DNA of 64,000 nucleotides from Streptomyces sp. TLI_053. Lineage in GTDB: Bacteria > Actinomycetota > Actinomycetes > Streptomycetales > Streptomycetaceae. The number at the start of each line of letters is the position of its first letter. Within the stretch, counting starts at the first letter, position 1. A program made the translations under genes and the position numbers. The stretch is from assembly GCF_900105395.1 (NCBI RefSeq), contig NZ_LT629775.1:2374501-2438500 (forward strand), in the 5' to 3' direction. The notes below the pieces were generated by a model, which saw only the letters and a program-made list of their open reading frames with translations, was not told the origin of the DNA and made no database searches. Below, in pieces: positions 36,273-44,521 of this stretch.

Positions 36273-37046
36273 TCAGGTGGTCCGGTACGTCCGGGCCGCC
36301 TTGGAGGAGACCCCGCCGAGCTTGCCGGACGGCAGCACCCGCGCGATCGCCACCGCCGCCTTGTAGCGCTTGCTCGGCACCGACACCGAACGCCCCCGGG
36401 CCAGGTCGCGCATGGCCTCCTCGACCACGCGCTCGGCCGACAGCCAGCCCCAGGACGGGATGTTCCCGGTGCCCATGCCGGCCCGCTCGTGGAACTCGGT
36501 GTGCGTGAAGCCCGGGCACAGCGCCATCAGCCGCACCCCGGTTCCGCCGAGGTCCCGCATCACCCCCTGGGTGAAGCTCACCACCCAGGCCTTGCTCGCA
36601 CCGTAGGTGCCGCGCGGCAGGAAGGCCGCCACCGAGGCGACGTTGACGACCGCGCCCCGTCCGCGCTCGCGCATCCCCGGCAGGGCGGCCGTGGTCAGCC
36701 GCAGCACCGCCTCGACGTGCACCTTCAGCATGTCCAGCTCGTCCTGCAGCGGCACGGTGGCGAAGGCGCCGCGGTTGCCGAAGCCGGCGTTGTTCACCAG
36801 CAGGTCCACCGGGCGGGCGTCGTCGGACAGCCGGGCCTCGACGTCGGCGATGCCCCGGTCCGTGGCGAGGTCGGCGGTGAGCACCTCCACCTCCACACCG
36901 AACTTCCCGCGCAGGTCCGCGGCGGAACCCTCCAGCCGCGCGGTGTCCCGGGCCACCAGGACGAGTCCGTAGCCGCTCCGGGCGAGGCGCCGGGCGAAGG
37001 CGGCTCCGATGCCGGCGGTCGCGCCGGTGATCAAGGCAGTGGTCAT
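36273..37046 (-). CDS. Short-chain dehydrogenase/reductase
   Basis: A 257-residue classical SDR of the DltE/YqjQ type. It has NAD(P)-binding TGATAGIG, acidic/basic VARD region, NNAG (NNAGFGNRG), catalytic Ser in NVASVAAFLP and Tyr/Lys in YGASK, then PGFTHTEFHERAG. Cytosolic oxidoreductase of unknown substrate. Stand-alone gene with no clear ribosome site, divergent from the small-peptide operon. Confidence 0.9.
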   Translation of the reverse strand: MTTALITGATAGIGAAFARRLARSGYGLVLVARDTARLEGSAADLRGKFGVEVEVLTADLATDRGIADVEARLSDDARPVDLLVNNAGFGNRGAFATVPLQDELDMLKVHVEAVLRLTTAALPGMRERGRGAVVNVASVAAFLPRGTYGASKAWVVSFTQGVMRDLGGTGVRLMALCPGFTHTEFHERAGMGTGNIPSWGWLSAERVVEEAMRDLARGRSVSVPSKRYKAAVAIARVLPSGKLGGVSSKAARTYRTT

Positions 37047-37221
37047 GCAGCGACCGTACCTACTCCCGAGTACCGGCGACAGCGCCGTGCGGCAGCGCGA
37101 TGCCTCTTCGTGACCACCGTCACGGACAGTGCCGGGGTGGCGCCGGACGGTTCGTGCTCGTATCGTCGTTCGAGGGGGCGCCGCCGGGCCTGGCGGCGGA
37201 ACTTCGATGAGGAGGCACCCG

Positions 37222-37410
37222 ATGCTTGCTCAGACCACCCGAACCACGCTCGCCACCCAGGGCGAGATCGACGCGCTCGGCATGTTGATCACGGAGGACG
37301 AGGCGACCGTCAGCGACGCGCCCACGTACCGTCCGGAAGCCGCCTCGCTGCTGCTGCTGGCAGGCGCGCTGCTGCTGTCGCCGAAGCCCCCGAAGGAGAA
37401 GACGCGGTAG
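37222..37410 (+). CDS. 62-residue peptide heading an uncharacterised operon
   Basis: Starts MLAQTTRTTLATQGEIDALG, with GGAGG 7 bases before ATG. A leader-like acidic N-terminal half contains GEIDALGMLITEDEATVSD. A hydrophobic segment AASLLLLAGALLLS and a basic tail PKPPKEKTR follow. The layout is a conserved-looking N-terminal part plus a distinct C-terminal core, next to two unfamiliar proteins. That resembles a RiPP precursor, but a single-span membrane peptide is equally possible. I do not recognise the family. The DNA for its C-terminus is nearly duplicated at 37566-37588, just before the next gene. Confidence 0.65.
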   Translation: MLAQTTRTTLATQGEIDALGMLITEDEATVSDAPTYRPEAASLLLLAGALLLSPKPPKEKTR

Positions 37411-37592
37411 TCGGCCCCGACACGGCCCGGCGACGCGCGGAGTCCCGCCGCGCCACAGCCCTCCGGTCCCGCCTCGGCCACAGGCCGGGCGGCCGGGGCG
37501 GCAGGCCGCCGGCCGGGACCCCGGTACGGCCGCCGCGCGAACACGCCGCGGCCCCGTGACACCGCGAAGCCCCCAAGGAGAAGCACGCAACC

Positions 37593-38417
37593 ATGCCGAC
37601 CGCCGATCTCGCGCTCCGCGACGAATACGCCGCAGCGGTGGAGCGGCTGGCGGGCCGCACCCTCGACGCCCTCCGGGGCGCCGGGGGTGCGGTCGCGCCC
37701 GCCTTCCCCGGTACCGGCCCCGTGCCGCGTCCGGTCCTCGCCGCCGCCCGGGTGCTCGGGCCGGACGTCCTCGCACCGCAGGTCCTGGGTGCGACCGGGC
37801 CCGACGAGCAGGCCGTACTGCTGCTCGCGGAGGCCCACCGGACCTTCCCCCCGTCCGCCTTCCCCGCACCCGCGCCCGCGCCCTCCACCGACCGCCCCGC
37901 CGACGCGGACGAGGAGCGGGCCGCCGGCGCCGCCCTGGTCACCGCCTGGCGGGACTGGGGCACCGCCGTTCTGCTGGCCCGCGCGCTCGGGCCCGCCGCC
38001 GACGCCCTGCTCCCCGACGCCCCGCTCCCCGGGGCCGCGGGCGAGGACAGCGCCCGGGGCGCACCGCAGCCCGGCCACGCCCCGCACCCGGAGCCGTACG
38101 CCTGGCAGGCCTGGTCGGTGCGGATGGCCCAGCTCTCCGCGCTCGCCCTGCCCGGCCTCGACGGGCCCGTCCACGACGCCGCCCGCGAACACGCCCTCGC
38201 CCTGTCCCGCGGCGCCGTCCGCTCCCTCCTGCGCTGCGACCACCGCGTCGCCGCACGGCTGACCCGCTGGCTCGCCTGGCTCGCCGCCGACGGGCGGGAA
38301 CTGCCGCTGGAGGTCGAACCCGTGCTGGAGCGGATCCGCGCCGTCGGCGACGGCAGCGCCCGCACCGCGCTCGAACTCGCCGTCGCGGAGCGCCTGCTGA
38401 CCGGAGGAGCGTCATGA
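37593..38417 (+). CDS. Uncharacterised helical protein, small-peptide operon
   Basis: A 274-residue protein without a recognised domain. It is mostly alpha-helical: ALRDEYAAAVERLAGRTLDALRG, a Pro/Ala-rich linker near 100, AYAWQAWSVRMAQLSALALPGLDGPVHDAAREHALALSRGAVRSLL and RLTRWLAWLAADGRELPLEVEPVLERIR. No signal peptide, membrane span or obvious catalytic motif. AAGGAG lies 12 bases before ATG. Its stop overlaps the ATG of the next gene, so the two proteins are probably made together and may interact. Confidence 0.65.
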   Translation: MPTADLALRDEYAAAVERLAGRTLDALRGAGGAVAPAFPGTGPVPRPVLAAARVLGPDVLAPQVLGATGPDEQAVLLLAEAHRTFPPSAFPAPAPAPSTDRPADADEERAAGAALVTAWRDWGTAVLLARALGPAADALLPDAPLPGAAGEDSARGAPQPGHAPHPEPYAWQAWSVRMAQLSALALPGLDGPVHDAAREHALALSRGAVRSLLRCDHRVAARLTRWLAWLAADGRELPLEVEPVLERIRAVGDGSARTALELAVAERLLTGGAS

Positions 38418-39351
38418 CCGACCACCGGATCCTCGCCACCGCACAGCAGTTGGGCTCCCGGGCGATGTCCTGGCTGCACAACTGCCACGAACGCGGCTTC
38501 GGCAGACTGCCCGAGGACGTCACCATCGACCTGGCCGACCCGAACAACGCCTACAAGCCCCTCGCCGAGTCCGCGCTCGCCGCCTCGCTCGTCCTGCGCG
38601 ACGGCGTCACCGGACCGGAGGACGCCCGGATCGCCCGGGAACTCCTGGACTTCGGCTGGTCCCAGCTGCGCGAGGGGAACCTCCTGTACGAGCGGCTGCT
38701 GCGCTACCCGGTGATGACCGACCCGCTGGAGACCTACGTCCACTTCGCCCGGTCCGGCTACCGGCACCCGGCGCTGGAGGAACTGCTGGAATCGCTCACC
38801 AAGGTGCGCGGGATCCAGGCCATCGAGATGATGCCCAACCGGAGGCTGGCCCTCGCCAACGCGCGCCGGGTGATCGGGCTGCGCAACCAGCCCGACGACT
38901 GGCCCGCCCTCACCGCCCGGACCTGGCTCGGCGCCACCCCGAGCCCTGGGCGATCGACTGGCTGACCGGCTACCACATCACCCACGCCGTCTTCCATCTC
39001 ACCGACTGGGGCGCGCGGCCGGAGAGCATGCCCGAACCGATGCGCGACTACGTCCGCAACTGGCTGCCGGTCTGGGTCGACACCTGGCTCGAGGTCGGCC
39101 AGTGGGACCTCGTCGGCGAGCTGCTCGTGGCGGACTCCTGCATCGGGGAGCCGGTCACCGGCGCCCAGGGCTGGGAGGCGCTCGCCGCGATCCAGCGCGA
39201 GGACGGGCTGATCCCCCGGGAGAGCGCGGAACCGGTCTCGGACGACCCCGAACAGGCGTTCCGGGACCACGAGCACACGGCCGTGGTCGCGGTGGTCGCG
39301 GGCACCGTGACGCTCTCCCGCGCGCTCGGCGGCGCGGCGGTCCCGGCTTGA
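38414..39351 (+). CDS. DUF6895-like protein, apparent frameshift
   Basis: About 312 residues if one C is added to the C4 run at 38937-38940. The N-terminal part (MTDHRILATAQQLGSRAMSWL, NNAYKPLAESALAASLVLRDG) and C-terminal part (DWLTGYHITHAVFHLTDWGARP, YVRNWLPVWVDTWLEVGQWDLVGELLVADSCIG) join smoothly. The HITHAVFHLTDWG motif resembles the DUF6895 family as I remember it; no function is known. The fold looks like an alpha/alpha repeat. The missing base may be an assembly error. It overlaps the preceding gene by 4 bases and is followed 7 bases later by a serine hydrolase. Confidence 0.6.
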
Positions 39352-39358
39352 GGGCGCG

Positions 39359-40540
39359 ATGAGCGGGACGGTCACGGGGACGGGCGCGGCGGACCCAGGC
39401 ATCCCGGGAGCCGCAGAGGCCGAGGGCGTCGCGGAAGCCGAAGGAGTCGCGGAAGCCGAGGGAGCCGGGGAGGCCGGGGGTCCCGGACCCGGTTCGCCCG
39501 GGGCGGAGCAGTTCGCCGGACTCGTGCGCGCCGCCGGGCCGCACGCCACCGCCGTGACCCTGGCGGTGGCCCGCGGCGAGCGCTCCGCCGTCCACTGCCA
39601 CGGTCGGACCGCCCGGGACGGCGGGCCGTGCACACCCGACACGGGCTACGAACTCGGCTCCGTCACCAAGACCTTCACCGCCCTGCTGCTGGCCGAGCTG
39701 GCGGCACGCGGCGAGGTGGCCCTCGACGACCCGGTGCGGCGGCACCTCCCGGCCGGACGCCGGCCGCCCGACGTCCGGCGCGGCGGACCGATCCGGCTGA
39801 TCCACCTGGCCACCCACACCGCCGGTCTGCCGGTTCAGCCGCCGGGCCTGCTGGCCGCCGCCGTCCCGGCCTGGAACAGCAACCCCTACGCCGCCTACGA
39901 CGAGCAGCGGCTGTGGGCGGCACTGGCCCGAACCACCGTGCGCCGCCCGCCCGGTGAGGTGTACTGGTACTCCAACTACGGCGTGGGACTGCTCGGGCGG
40001 CTGCTCGCCGAGGCGGGCGGCGGCCCCGACTACGCCGGGCTGCTCGACGAGCGGATCGGCCGCCCGCTCGGGCTGGGGACCCTCAGCTGCTCCCCCGACG
40101 CGCCGGGGTACGCGATCGGCCACCGCCTCGGGCGGCCGCTGCCGCCCTGGCGCATCCCCGCCCTCCCGGGCGCGGGCGCGGTCCGGGCCGGGGGCGCGGA
40201 CCTGCTGCGCTTCCTCCGGGCCCATCTGGAGCCCGACGGCGGGCCGTTGGGCGACGCCCTTCGGGAGGTGCGGCGACCCCGGCTGCGGCTGCCACGCACC
40301 GGCGACGAGGTCTGCCTGGTCTGGAACCACCGCCGCGCGCCGGACGACCGCGACCTGTTCTTCCATTCCGGCGCGACCCGCGGCTTCACCGCGTTCGTCG
40401 GCTTCTGCCCGCAGACCGCCACCGCGGTCGCCGCCCTCACCAACACCGGCCCCACCCTGCGGTCCTCGTTCAACCAGACCGCCTACGACACCTTCAAGCG
40501 GCTCGCCCGGCCGGACGGGGAGGCGACGGACGACGGCTGA
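39359..40540 (+). CDS. Beta-lactamase-family serine hydrolase
   Basis: A 393-residue protein of the class C beta-lactamase / esterase / DD-peptidase fold. The SxxK nucleophile is in GSVTKTFTALLLAELAARGEV, YSNYG supplies the YxN motif, and HSGATRGFTAFVGF the third (HxG-like) box. No signal peptide is visible, so a cytosolic esterase or peptidase is possible. Residues 18-40 are an AEAEGV repeat encoded by 18-bp units. It is the last gene of the small-peptide operon, starting 7 bases after the preceding stop. A protease for leader removal would fit a RiPP model, but that is speculation. Confidence 0.85.
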   Translation: MSGTVTGTGAADPGIPGAAEAEGVAEAEGVAEAEGAGEAGGPGPGSPGAEQFAGLVRAAGPHATAVTLAVARGERSAVHCHGRTARDGGPCTPDTGYELGSVTKTFTALLLAELAARGEVALDDPVRRHLPAGRRPPDVRRGGPIRLIHLATHTAGLPVQPPGLLAAAVPAWNSNPYAAYDEQRLWAALARTTVRRPPGEVYWYSNYGVGLLGRLLAEAGGGPDYAGLLDERIGRPLGLGTLSCSPDAPGYAIGHRLGRPLPPWRIPALPGAGAVRAGGADLLRFLRAHLEPDGGPLGDALREVRRPRLRLPRTGDEVCLVWNHRRAPDDRDLFFHSGATRGFTAFVGFCPQTATAVAALTNTGPTLRSSFNQTAYDTFKRLARPDGEATDDG

Positions 40541-40576
40541 CGGCCGGTGGGTCCGCGGACCCACCGGCCGTCAGCC
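40535..40576. terminator. Perfect 21-bp-arm hairpin, bidirectional
   Basis: 42-base perfect inverted repeat that begins inside the hydrolase gene (includes its TGA) and separates it from the convergent SDR gene. Very strong terminator candidate for both directions. Confidence 0.85.
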
Positions 40577-40602
40577 GGACGCCTTGCACCGGACGCCGAC
40601 CG

Positions 40603-41523
40603 TCAGTCCCGGCCGGAACGGTCGGAGTGGCCGGAACGGTCGGAACGGGCCGCGCTGTCGGCCGCACCGCCGGCGCCGACCGGGCGCAGGCGGGAGGCGG
40701 CGGTGGCGGCGAGCTGGGGCGCGAGCCTGGCCACGTCGCGCGAACCGACCGCGGCGATCAGCGACGGCAGGGCCCAGCGGACCGGCTGCATCCCGCGCAG
40801 CCACGCCTGGGCGTAGACGTGCGCGGAGCGCCGGGCGATCCCGGCGGCCAGGCGGTCCACCGCCGGCTCCAGCGGATAGGTCTTGTTGGCCGGCCAGGGC
40901 AGCCGGGACCGCATCTGCTTGAGCACCGTGTCCTCGTCGGCCCCGCGCACCATGTCGGTGTCGGTCCAGCTCAGGTAGCCGACACCCACCTTCACGCCCT
41001 GGTGGGCCACCTCGGCCCGGATCGCGTGGGCGAACGCCTCGACGCCGGACTTGCTCGCGCAGTAGGCGCTCATCAGCGGCGCCGGGGTCAGCGCGGCCAG
41101 CGAGGCGATCTGCAGGAGGTAACCGCGACTCTCGGCGAGCAGGGGCAGGAAGGCCCGGGCGGTGGCCACGCTCCCGAGCAGGTTGACCTCGATCACCCGG
41201 CTGAACGCCCGGTGGTCGCTGTCCAGCAGCGGACCGCCGAGGGCGATGCCGGCGTTGGCGACGACGGTGTCGATCCGGCCGTAGTGCGCCTCGATCCGCC
41301 CGGCGAGCGCGGTGAGCGCCACGACGTCGGTGACGTCGGCCTCCCAGGCGGTGGCGTCCGGGCCGCACTGTGCGGCGACGGCCTTCAGCTCCTCCGGCTC
41401 CAGGCCGACCAGCGCGACCTTGGCGCCGCGCCGGGCGAGGTTGCGGGCCAGGGCGGCGCCGACGCCGCGCGCGGCTCCGGTGACGACGGCGACCTGGGCG
41501 GAGAGCGGTGGGGTGGCGGTCAT
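40603..41523 (-). CDS. SDR oxidoreductase, BVMO operon
   Basis: A 306-residue short-chain dehydrogenase: GAARGVG cofactor loop, VANAG, catalytic Ser in QIASLAAL, Tyr/Lys in YCASK, then SWTDTDMVRGAD. The C-terminal 60 residues extend beyond a minimal SDR and end in a Ser/Asp/Arg repeat. Third gene of an operon (BVMO, hydrolase, SDR), each overlapping by four bases. In such operons the SDR may oxidise the starting alcohol to the ketone used by the monooxygenase, or the alcohol released by the hydrolase. Confidence 0.9.
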   Translation of the reverse strand: MTATPPLSAQVAVVTGAARGVGAALARNLARRGAKVALVGLEPEELKAVAAQCGPDATAWEADVTDVVALTALAGRIEAHYGRIDTVVANAGIALGGPLLDSDHRAFSRVIEVNLLGSVATARAFLPLLAESRGYLLQIASLAALTPAPLMSAYCASKSGVEAFAHAIRAEVAHQGVKVGVGYLSWTDTDMVRGADEDTVLKQMRSRLPWPANKTYPLEPAVDRLAAGIARRSAHVYAQAWLRGMQPVRWALPSLIAAVGSRDVARLAPQLAATAASRLRPVGAGGAADSAARSDRSGHSDRSGRD

Positions 41524-42503
41524 GCGACGGCGGTCCTCTCGGGGTCGGCGGTGGCGGCGGCGGGCTGGTCGGTACCGGCGGCGACGGGCCGGGCCGGGAG
41601 GTGGGCGCTCGCCATCCGGTCGATCTCGGCGGCGACCTCGGCCGGCCGCTCGAGCGGCGCCATGTGGCCGACCCCGGGCAGCAGGAGCAGCCCCTGCGGG
41701 TCGGTGAGCGCCGCCACCATGCGGTGCGCGTGCACCGGCGGGGTGAGCCGGTCCTCGGCGCCGACCACGACGGCCGTCGGCGCGGCGAGGCGGGCCAGCC
41801 CCGGGCGGACGTCCAGCCGGTCCAGCACCCGCGCCCAGTTGGCGCGCACGCCGGTCGGGCAGGCGTGCGCCATCCGGACGGCCACCTCGGTGCGCCCGGC
41901 GGGCGCCTGCGCGCCCATGATCGCGTACTTGAGCCCGGCCCGGCTGACCGGTCCGACCGGCCCGAGCGGCAGCCGGGACCGCAGCACCTGCCGGTGCAGG
42001 AAGCGGCGCAGCCCCGGCGGGCGGACGGCGTCCGGGACGATCCGCACCTCGGAGAGGAGGTCGGACGGCCCGGTGGAGATCAGGACGGCGGCCGCCGTCC
42101 GCGCGGCGACCTCGGGGCGGGCGGCACCCGCCATGACGGTCATGCCGCCCATGCTGTGCCCGGCCAGTACCGCCCGCTCGCCCTCCGGGACCACCCGGGT
42201 GAGCACCGCCGACAGGTCCTCGGCCAGTGCGCGGGTGGAGTAGCGGGCCCGGCTCGACGGGATCTCGCTCCGGCCGTGGCCCCGCTGGTCGTAGACCACC
42301 ACCCGGTAGCGGTCGGCGAGCCGGTGGATCACCGGCGCCCAGAAGTGGGTCGTGCAGGTCCAGCCGTGCGCGAGGAGGACGGTGGGCGCCCCCGGCTGTC
42401 CGTGGACCTCGACGTGCAGCCGGGTGCCGTCGGCCGACCGGACGGCCAACTCCTCAGCGGGTACCGGCTGGAGACAGTCGGCGGGGATCGGACGGCGGCT
42501 CAT
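41520..42503 (-). CDS. Alpha/beta hydrolase, BVMO operon
   Basis: A 327-residue alpha/beta hydrolase. HGWTCTTHFW oxyanion region, nucleophile elbow GHSMGG, acid in VVGAEDRLTPP and catalytic His in GVGHMAPLERP. Probably an esterase that cleaves the ester or lactone made by the adjacent Baeyer-Villiger monooxygenase. Overlaps its neighbours on both sides (ATGA). No signal peptide; cytosolic. Confidence 0.9.
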   Translation of the reverse strand: MSRRPIPADCLQPVPAEELAVRSADGTRLHVEVHGQPGAPTVLLAHGWTCTTHFWAPVIHRLADRYRVVVYDQRGHGRSEIPSSRARYSTRALAEDLSAVLTRVVPEGERAVLAGHSMGGMTVMAGAARPEVAARTAAAVLISTGPSDLLSEVRIVPDAVRPPGLRRFLHRQVLRSRLPLGPVGPVSRAGLKYAIMGAQAPAGRTEVAVRMAHACPTGVRANWARVLDRLDVRPGLARLAAPTAVVVGAEDRLTPPVHAHRMVAALTDPQGLLLLPGVGHMAPLERPAEVAAEIDRMASAHLPARPVAAGTDQPAAATADPERTAVA

Positions 42504-44353
42504 GCCATGACCTCCTCGGTCCCGGTGGCGGCCGCGGACGGCCCCGGTTGTGCGGACGATACGGACTTCACGGACGGCCCGGACGACGCGGACGGCACGG
42601 ACGACGCGGATGGCACGGACGGCACGGACGGCACGGATGATGCGGACGACCCGGACTGAGCGGACTTCGCGGACGGCCCGGACGGCCCGGACGGCGCGGC
42701 CCGGTCGTCGCTGCGGAGGATCAGCTCGTACTCGGTCAGGTCCACCCTGCGGGTGGCACGGCGGAACGAGGTGGTCGAACCGGGCCAGAGCACGGTGTTC
42801 TTGCCACTCTTGTCCAGGTACCAGCTGCGGCAGCCGCCGGTGCTCCAGACCGTGCGGTCCATCCGGTGCTGGAGTTCGAGGTTCCAGCGCCGCTGCGCCC
42901 GGGCGGTGGGCTGCATCGCGGTCGCGCCGATCTCGTCTAGCCGGGTCAGCGCGTCGATCAGGTAGTTGAGCTGGGACTCGATCATCAGGATCATCGAGCT
43001 GTTGCCGAGCCCGGTGTTGGGGCCGATGACGAAGAAGAAGTTCGGGAAGCCGTGCACGGTGGACCCGCGCAGGGCCTCCATGCCCTCCTTCCACTTCTCG
43101 GCGAAGCTCGTGCCGTCGGCCCCGAACACCCGGGAGCCCATCGGCATGTCGGTGACGTGGAAGCCGGTGCCGAAGACGATCGCGTCCACCTCGTGCTCGC
43201 TGCCGTCGGCGGCGACCAGGGTCGAGCCGCGCACCTCGCGCAGTCCGGCGGGGACCACCTCGGTGTTGGCGGCGGCGAGGGCCGGGTAGTAGGTGTTGCT
43301 GAGCAGGATCCGCTTGCAGCCGATCCGGTAGTCCGGGGTGAGCCTGGCCCGCAGGGCCGGGTCGGCGACGCCGTCGGCGAGGTGGCGTTCGGCGAGCCGC
43401 TGGACCAGCTTGAGCAGGCCGGGCCGCCGGACGAACGCGTCCACCTGGAGCTCGCGCAGGGCGAACAGGGTGCCCCGGCGGGCCTTCGCGGTGATCGGGA
43501 AGCGGGTGTGCAGCCGCTTCTCCAGCTCGGTGATCGCCCGGTCCCGGCGCGGCAGGACCCAGGCCGGGGTCCGCTGGAAGACCGTCAGCTTCCCCACCTG
43601 CGGCTGGATCGCCGGGACGATCTGGGCGGCGGAGGCCCCGGTGCCGACCATCGCCACACGCTTGCCCTCGAGGGCGAAGTCGTGGTCCCAGCGGGAGGAG
43701 TGGAACACCTTGCCGGGGAAGGAGTCCAGGCCCGGAAGGTCGGGGATCTGCGGGTCCGCGAGCGGTCCGGCGGCGGCCACGACGGCGTCGGCGGTCCAGC
43801 GGCCGGCCGTCGTGGTGATCTGCCAGCGGGTCCGCTCGACGTCCCAGCGGGCCTCGGTGACTTCGGCGTTGAAGCGCAGGTGGGGGCGGAGGCCGAAGAC
43901 GTCGGCGACCTTCTCCAGGTACGCGCGGATGTCCGGCTGGCCGGAGAAGCTGCGCGGCCAGTCCGGGTTGGGGGCGAAGGAGAAGGAGTAGAGGTGCGAG
44001 GGGACGTCGCAGGCGCAGCCGGGGTAGCTGTTGTCGCGCCAGGTGCCGCCGACCGAGTCGGCGCGCTCCAGGACGACGAAGTCGGTGATGCCGGCGCGGC
44101 GCAGCCGGACGCCGGCGCCGAGGCCGCCGAAGCCGGAGCCGATGACGGCGACCCGGACGTGCGGAACCGCCTCCGGTTCGACGGCTCCCGGCTCGGCGGC
44201 CTCGGAGGCGACCGCCTCCGACGCGACGACGTCCGGCTCGACCGCCTCCGGCGCGACGGCGTCCGGCTCGACGGCCCCGGGTGCGGTGCGCGACCGGTCC
44301 TGGGCGGGCGCCTCGGAGGCTCGGGGGCGGGGGCGCTTGGTGCTGGATGCCAT
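42500..44353 (-). CDS. Flavin-containing Baeyer-Villiger-type monooxygenase
   Basis: A 617-residue FAD/NADPH monooxygenase converting ketones to esters. Rossmann GSGFGGLGAG (about 71-80), GTWRDNSYPGCACDVPSHLYSFSF, the BVMO fingerprint FPGKVFHSSRWDHD, NADPH site GTGASAAQIVPA and the GTGFHVTDMP block are present. Residues 1-60 are an Ala/Glu/Pro/Val repeat and the last 70 are a Ser-rich tail, both unusual additions. AGGAGG lies 7 bases before ATG. First gene of the operon, divergent from a MerR regulator across a 34-base palindrome. Confidence 0.92.
   Translation of the reverse strand: MASSTKRPRPRASEAPAQDRSRTAPGAVEPDAVAPEAVEPDVVASEAVASEAAEPGAVEPEAVPHVRVAVIGSGFGGLGAGVRLRRAGITDFVVLERADSVGGTWRDNSYPGCACDVPSHLYSFSFAPNPDWPRSFSGQPDIRAYLEKVADVFGLRPHLRFNAEVTEARWDVERTRWQITTTAGRWTADAVVAAAGPLADPQIPDLPGLDSFPGKVFHSSRWDHDFALEGKRVAMVGTGASAAQIVPAIQPQVGKLTVFQRTPAWVLPRRDRAITELEKRLHTRFPITAKARRGTLFALRELQVDAFVRRPGLLKLVQRLAERHLADGVADPALRARLTPDYRIGCKRILLSNTYYPALAAANTEVVPAGLREVRGSTLVAADGSEHEVDAIVFGTGFHVTDMPMGSRVFGADGTSFAEKWKEGMEALRGSTVHGFPNFFFVIGPNTGLGNSSMILMIESQLNYLIDALTRLDEIGATAMQPTARAQRRWNLELQHRMDRTVWSTGGCRSWYLDKSGKNTVLWPGSTTSFRRATRRVDLTEYELILRSDDRAAPSGPSGPSAKSAQSGSSASSVPSVPSVPSASSVPSASSGPSVKSVSSAQPGPSAAATGTEEVMA
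42549..42691. repeat. Minisatellite encoding the Ser-rich tail of the monooxygenase
   Basis: About fifteen imperfect 9-bp units of the GACGCGGACGGCACG type, read on the minus strand as SVPSVPSASS-like repeats. In-frame throughout, so the tail can change length without breaking the gene. Confidence 0.75.
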
Positions 44354-44421
44354 GCGGCGTCCTCCTGGGGGTGGGGGACCGTGGGGCGCACGTCGCCGCT
44401 GCTCGGCGCGGCGCGGATCAC

Positions 44422-44455
44422 GCCAACCGTGCCAGCAATCACTGGCACGGTTGGC
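44422..44455. promoter_or_regulatory. 14-bp-arm inverted repeat between BVMO operon and MerR gene
   Basis: Perfect arms 44422-44435 and 44442-44455 (GCCAACCGTGCCAG and its complement) around a 6-base centre. It lies in the 168-base divergent region, followed by a GGGTAGCCC mini-palindrome and a TTGACA at 44469. Most likely the operator of the adjacent MerR regulator controlling both directions. Confidence 0.65.
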
Positions 44456-44521
44456 AGGGTAGCCCTTGTTGACACTTGATGGAAGAAGCCCGACCGCTCC
44501 GATCGGGGCGGCGCCGGTCCT

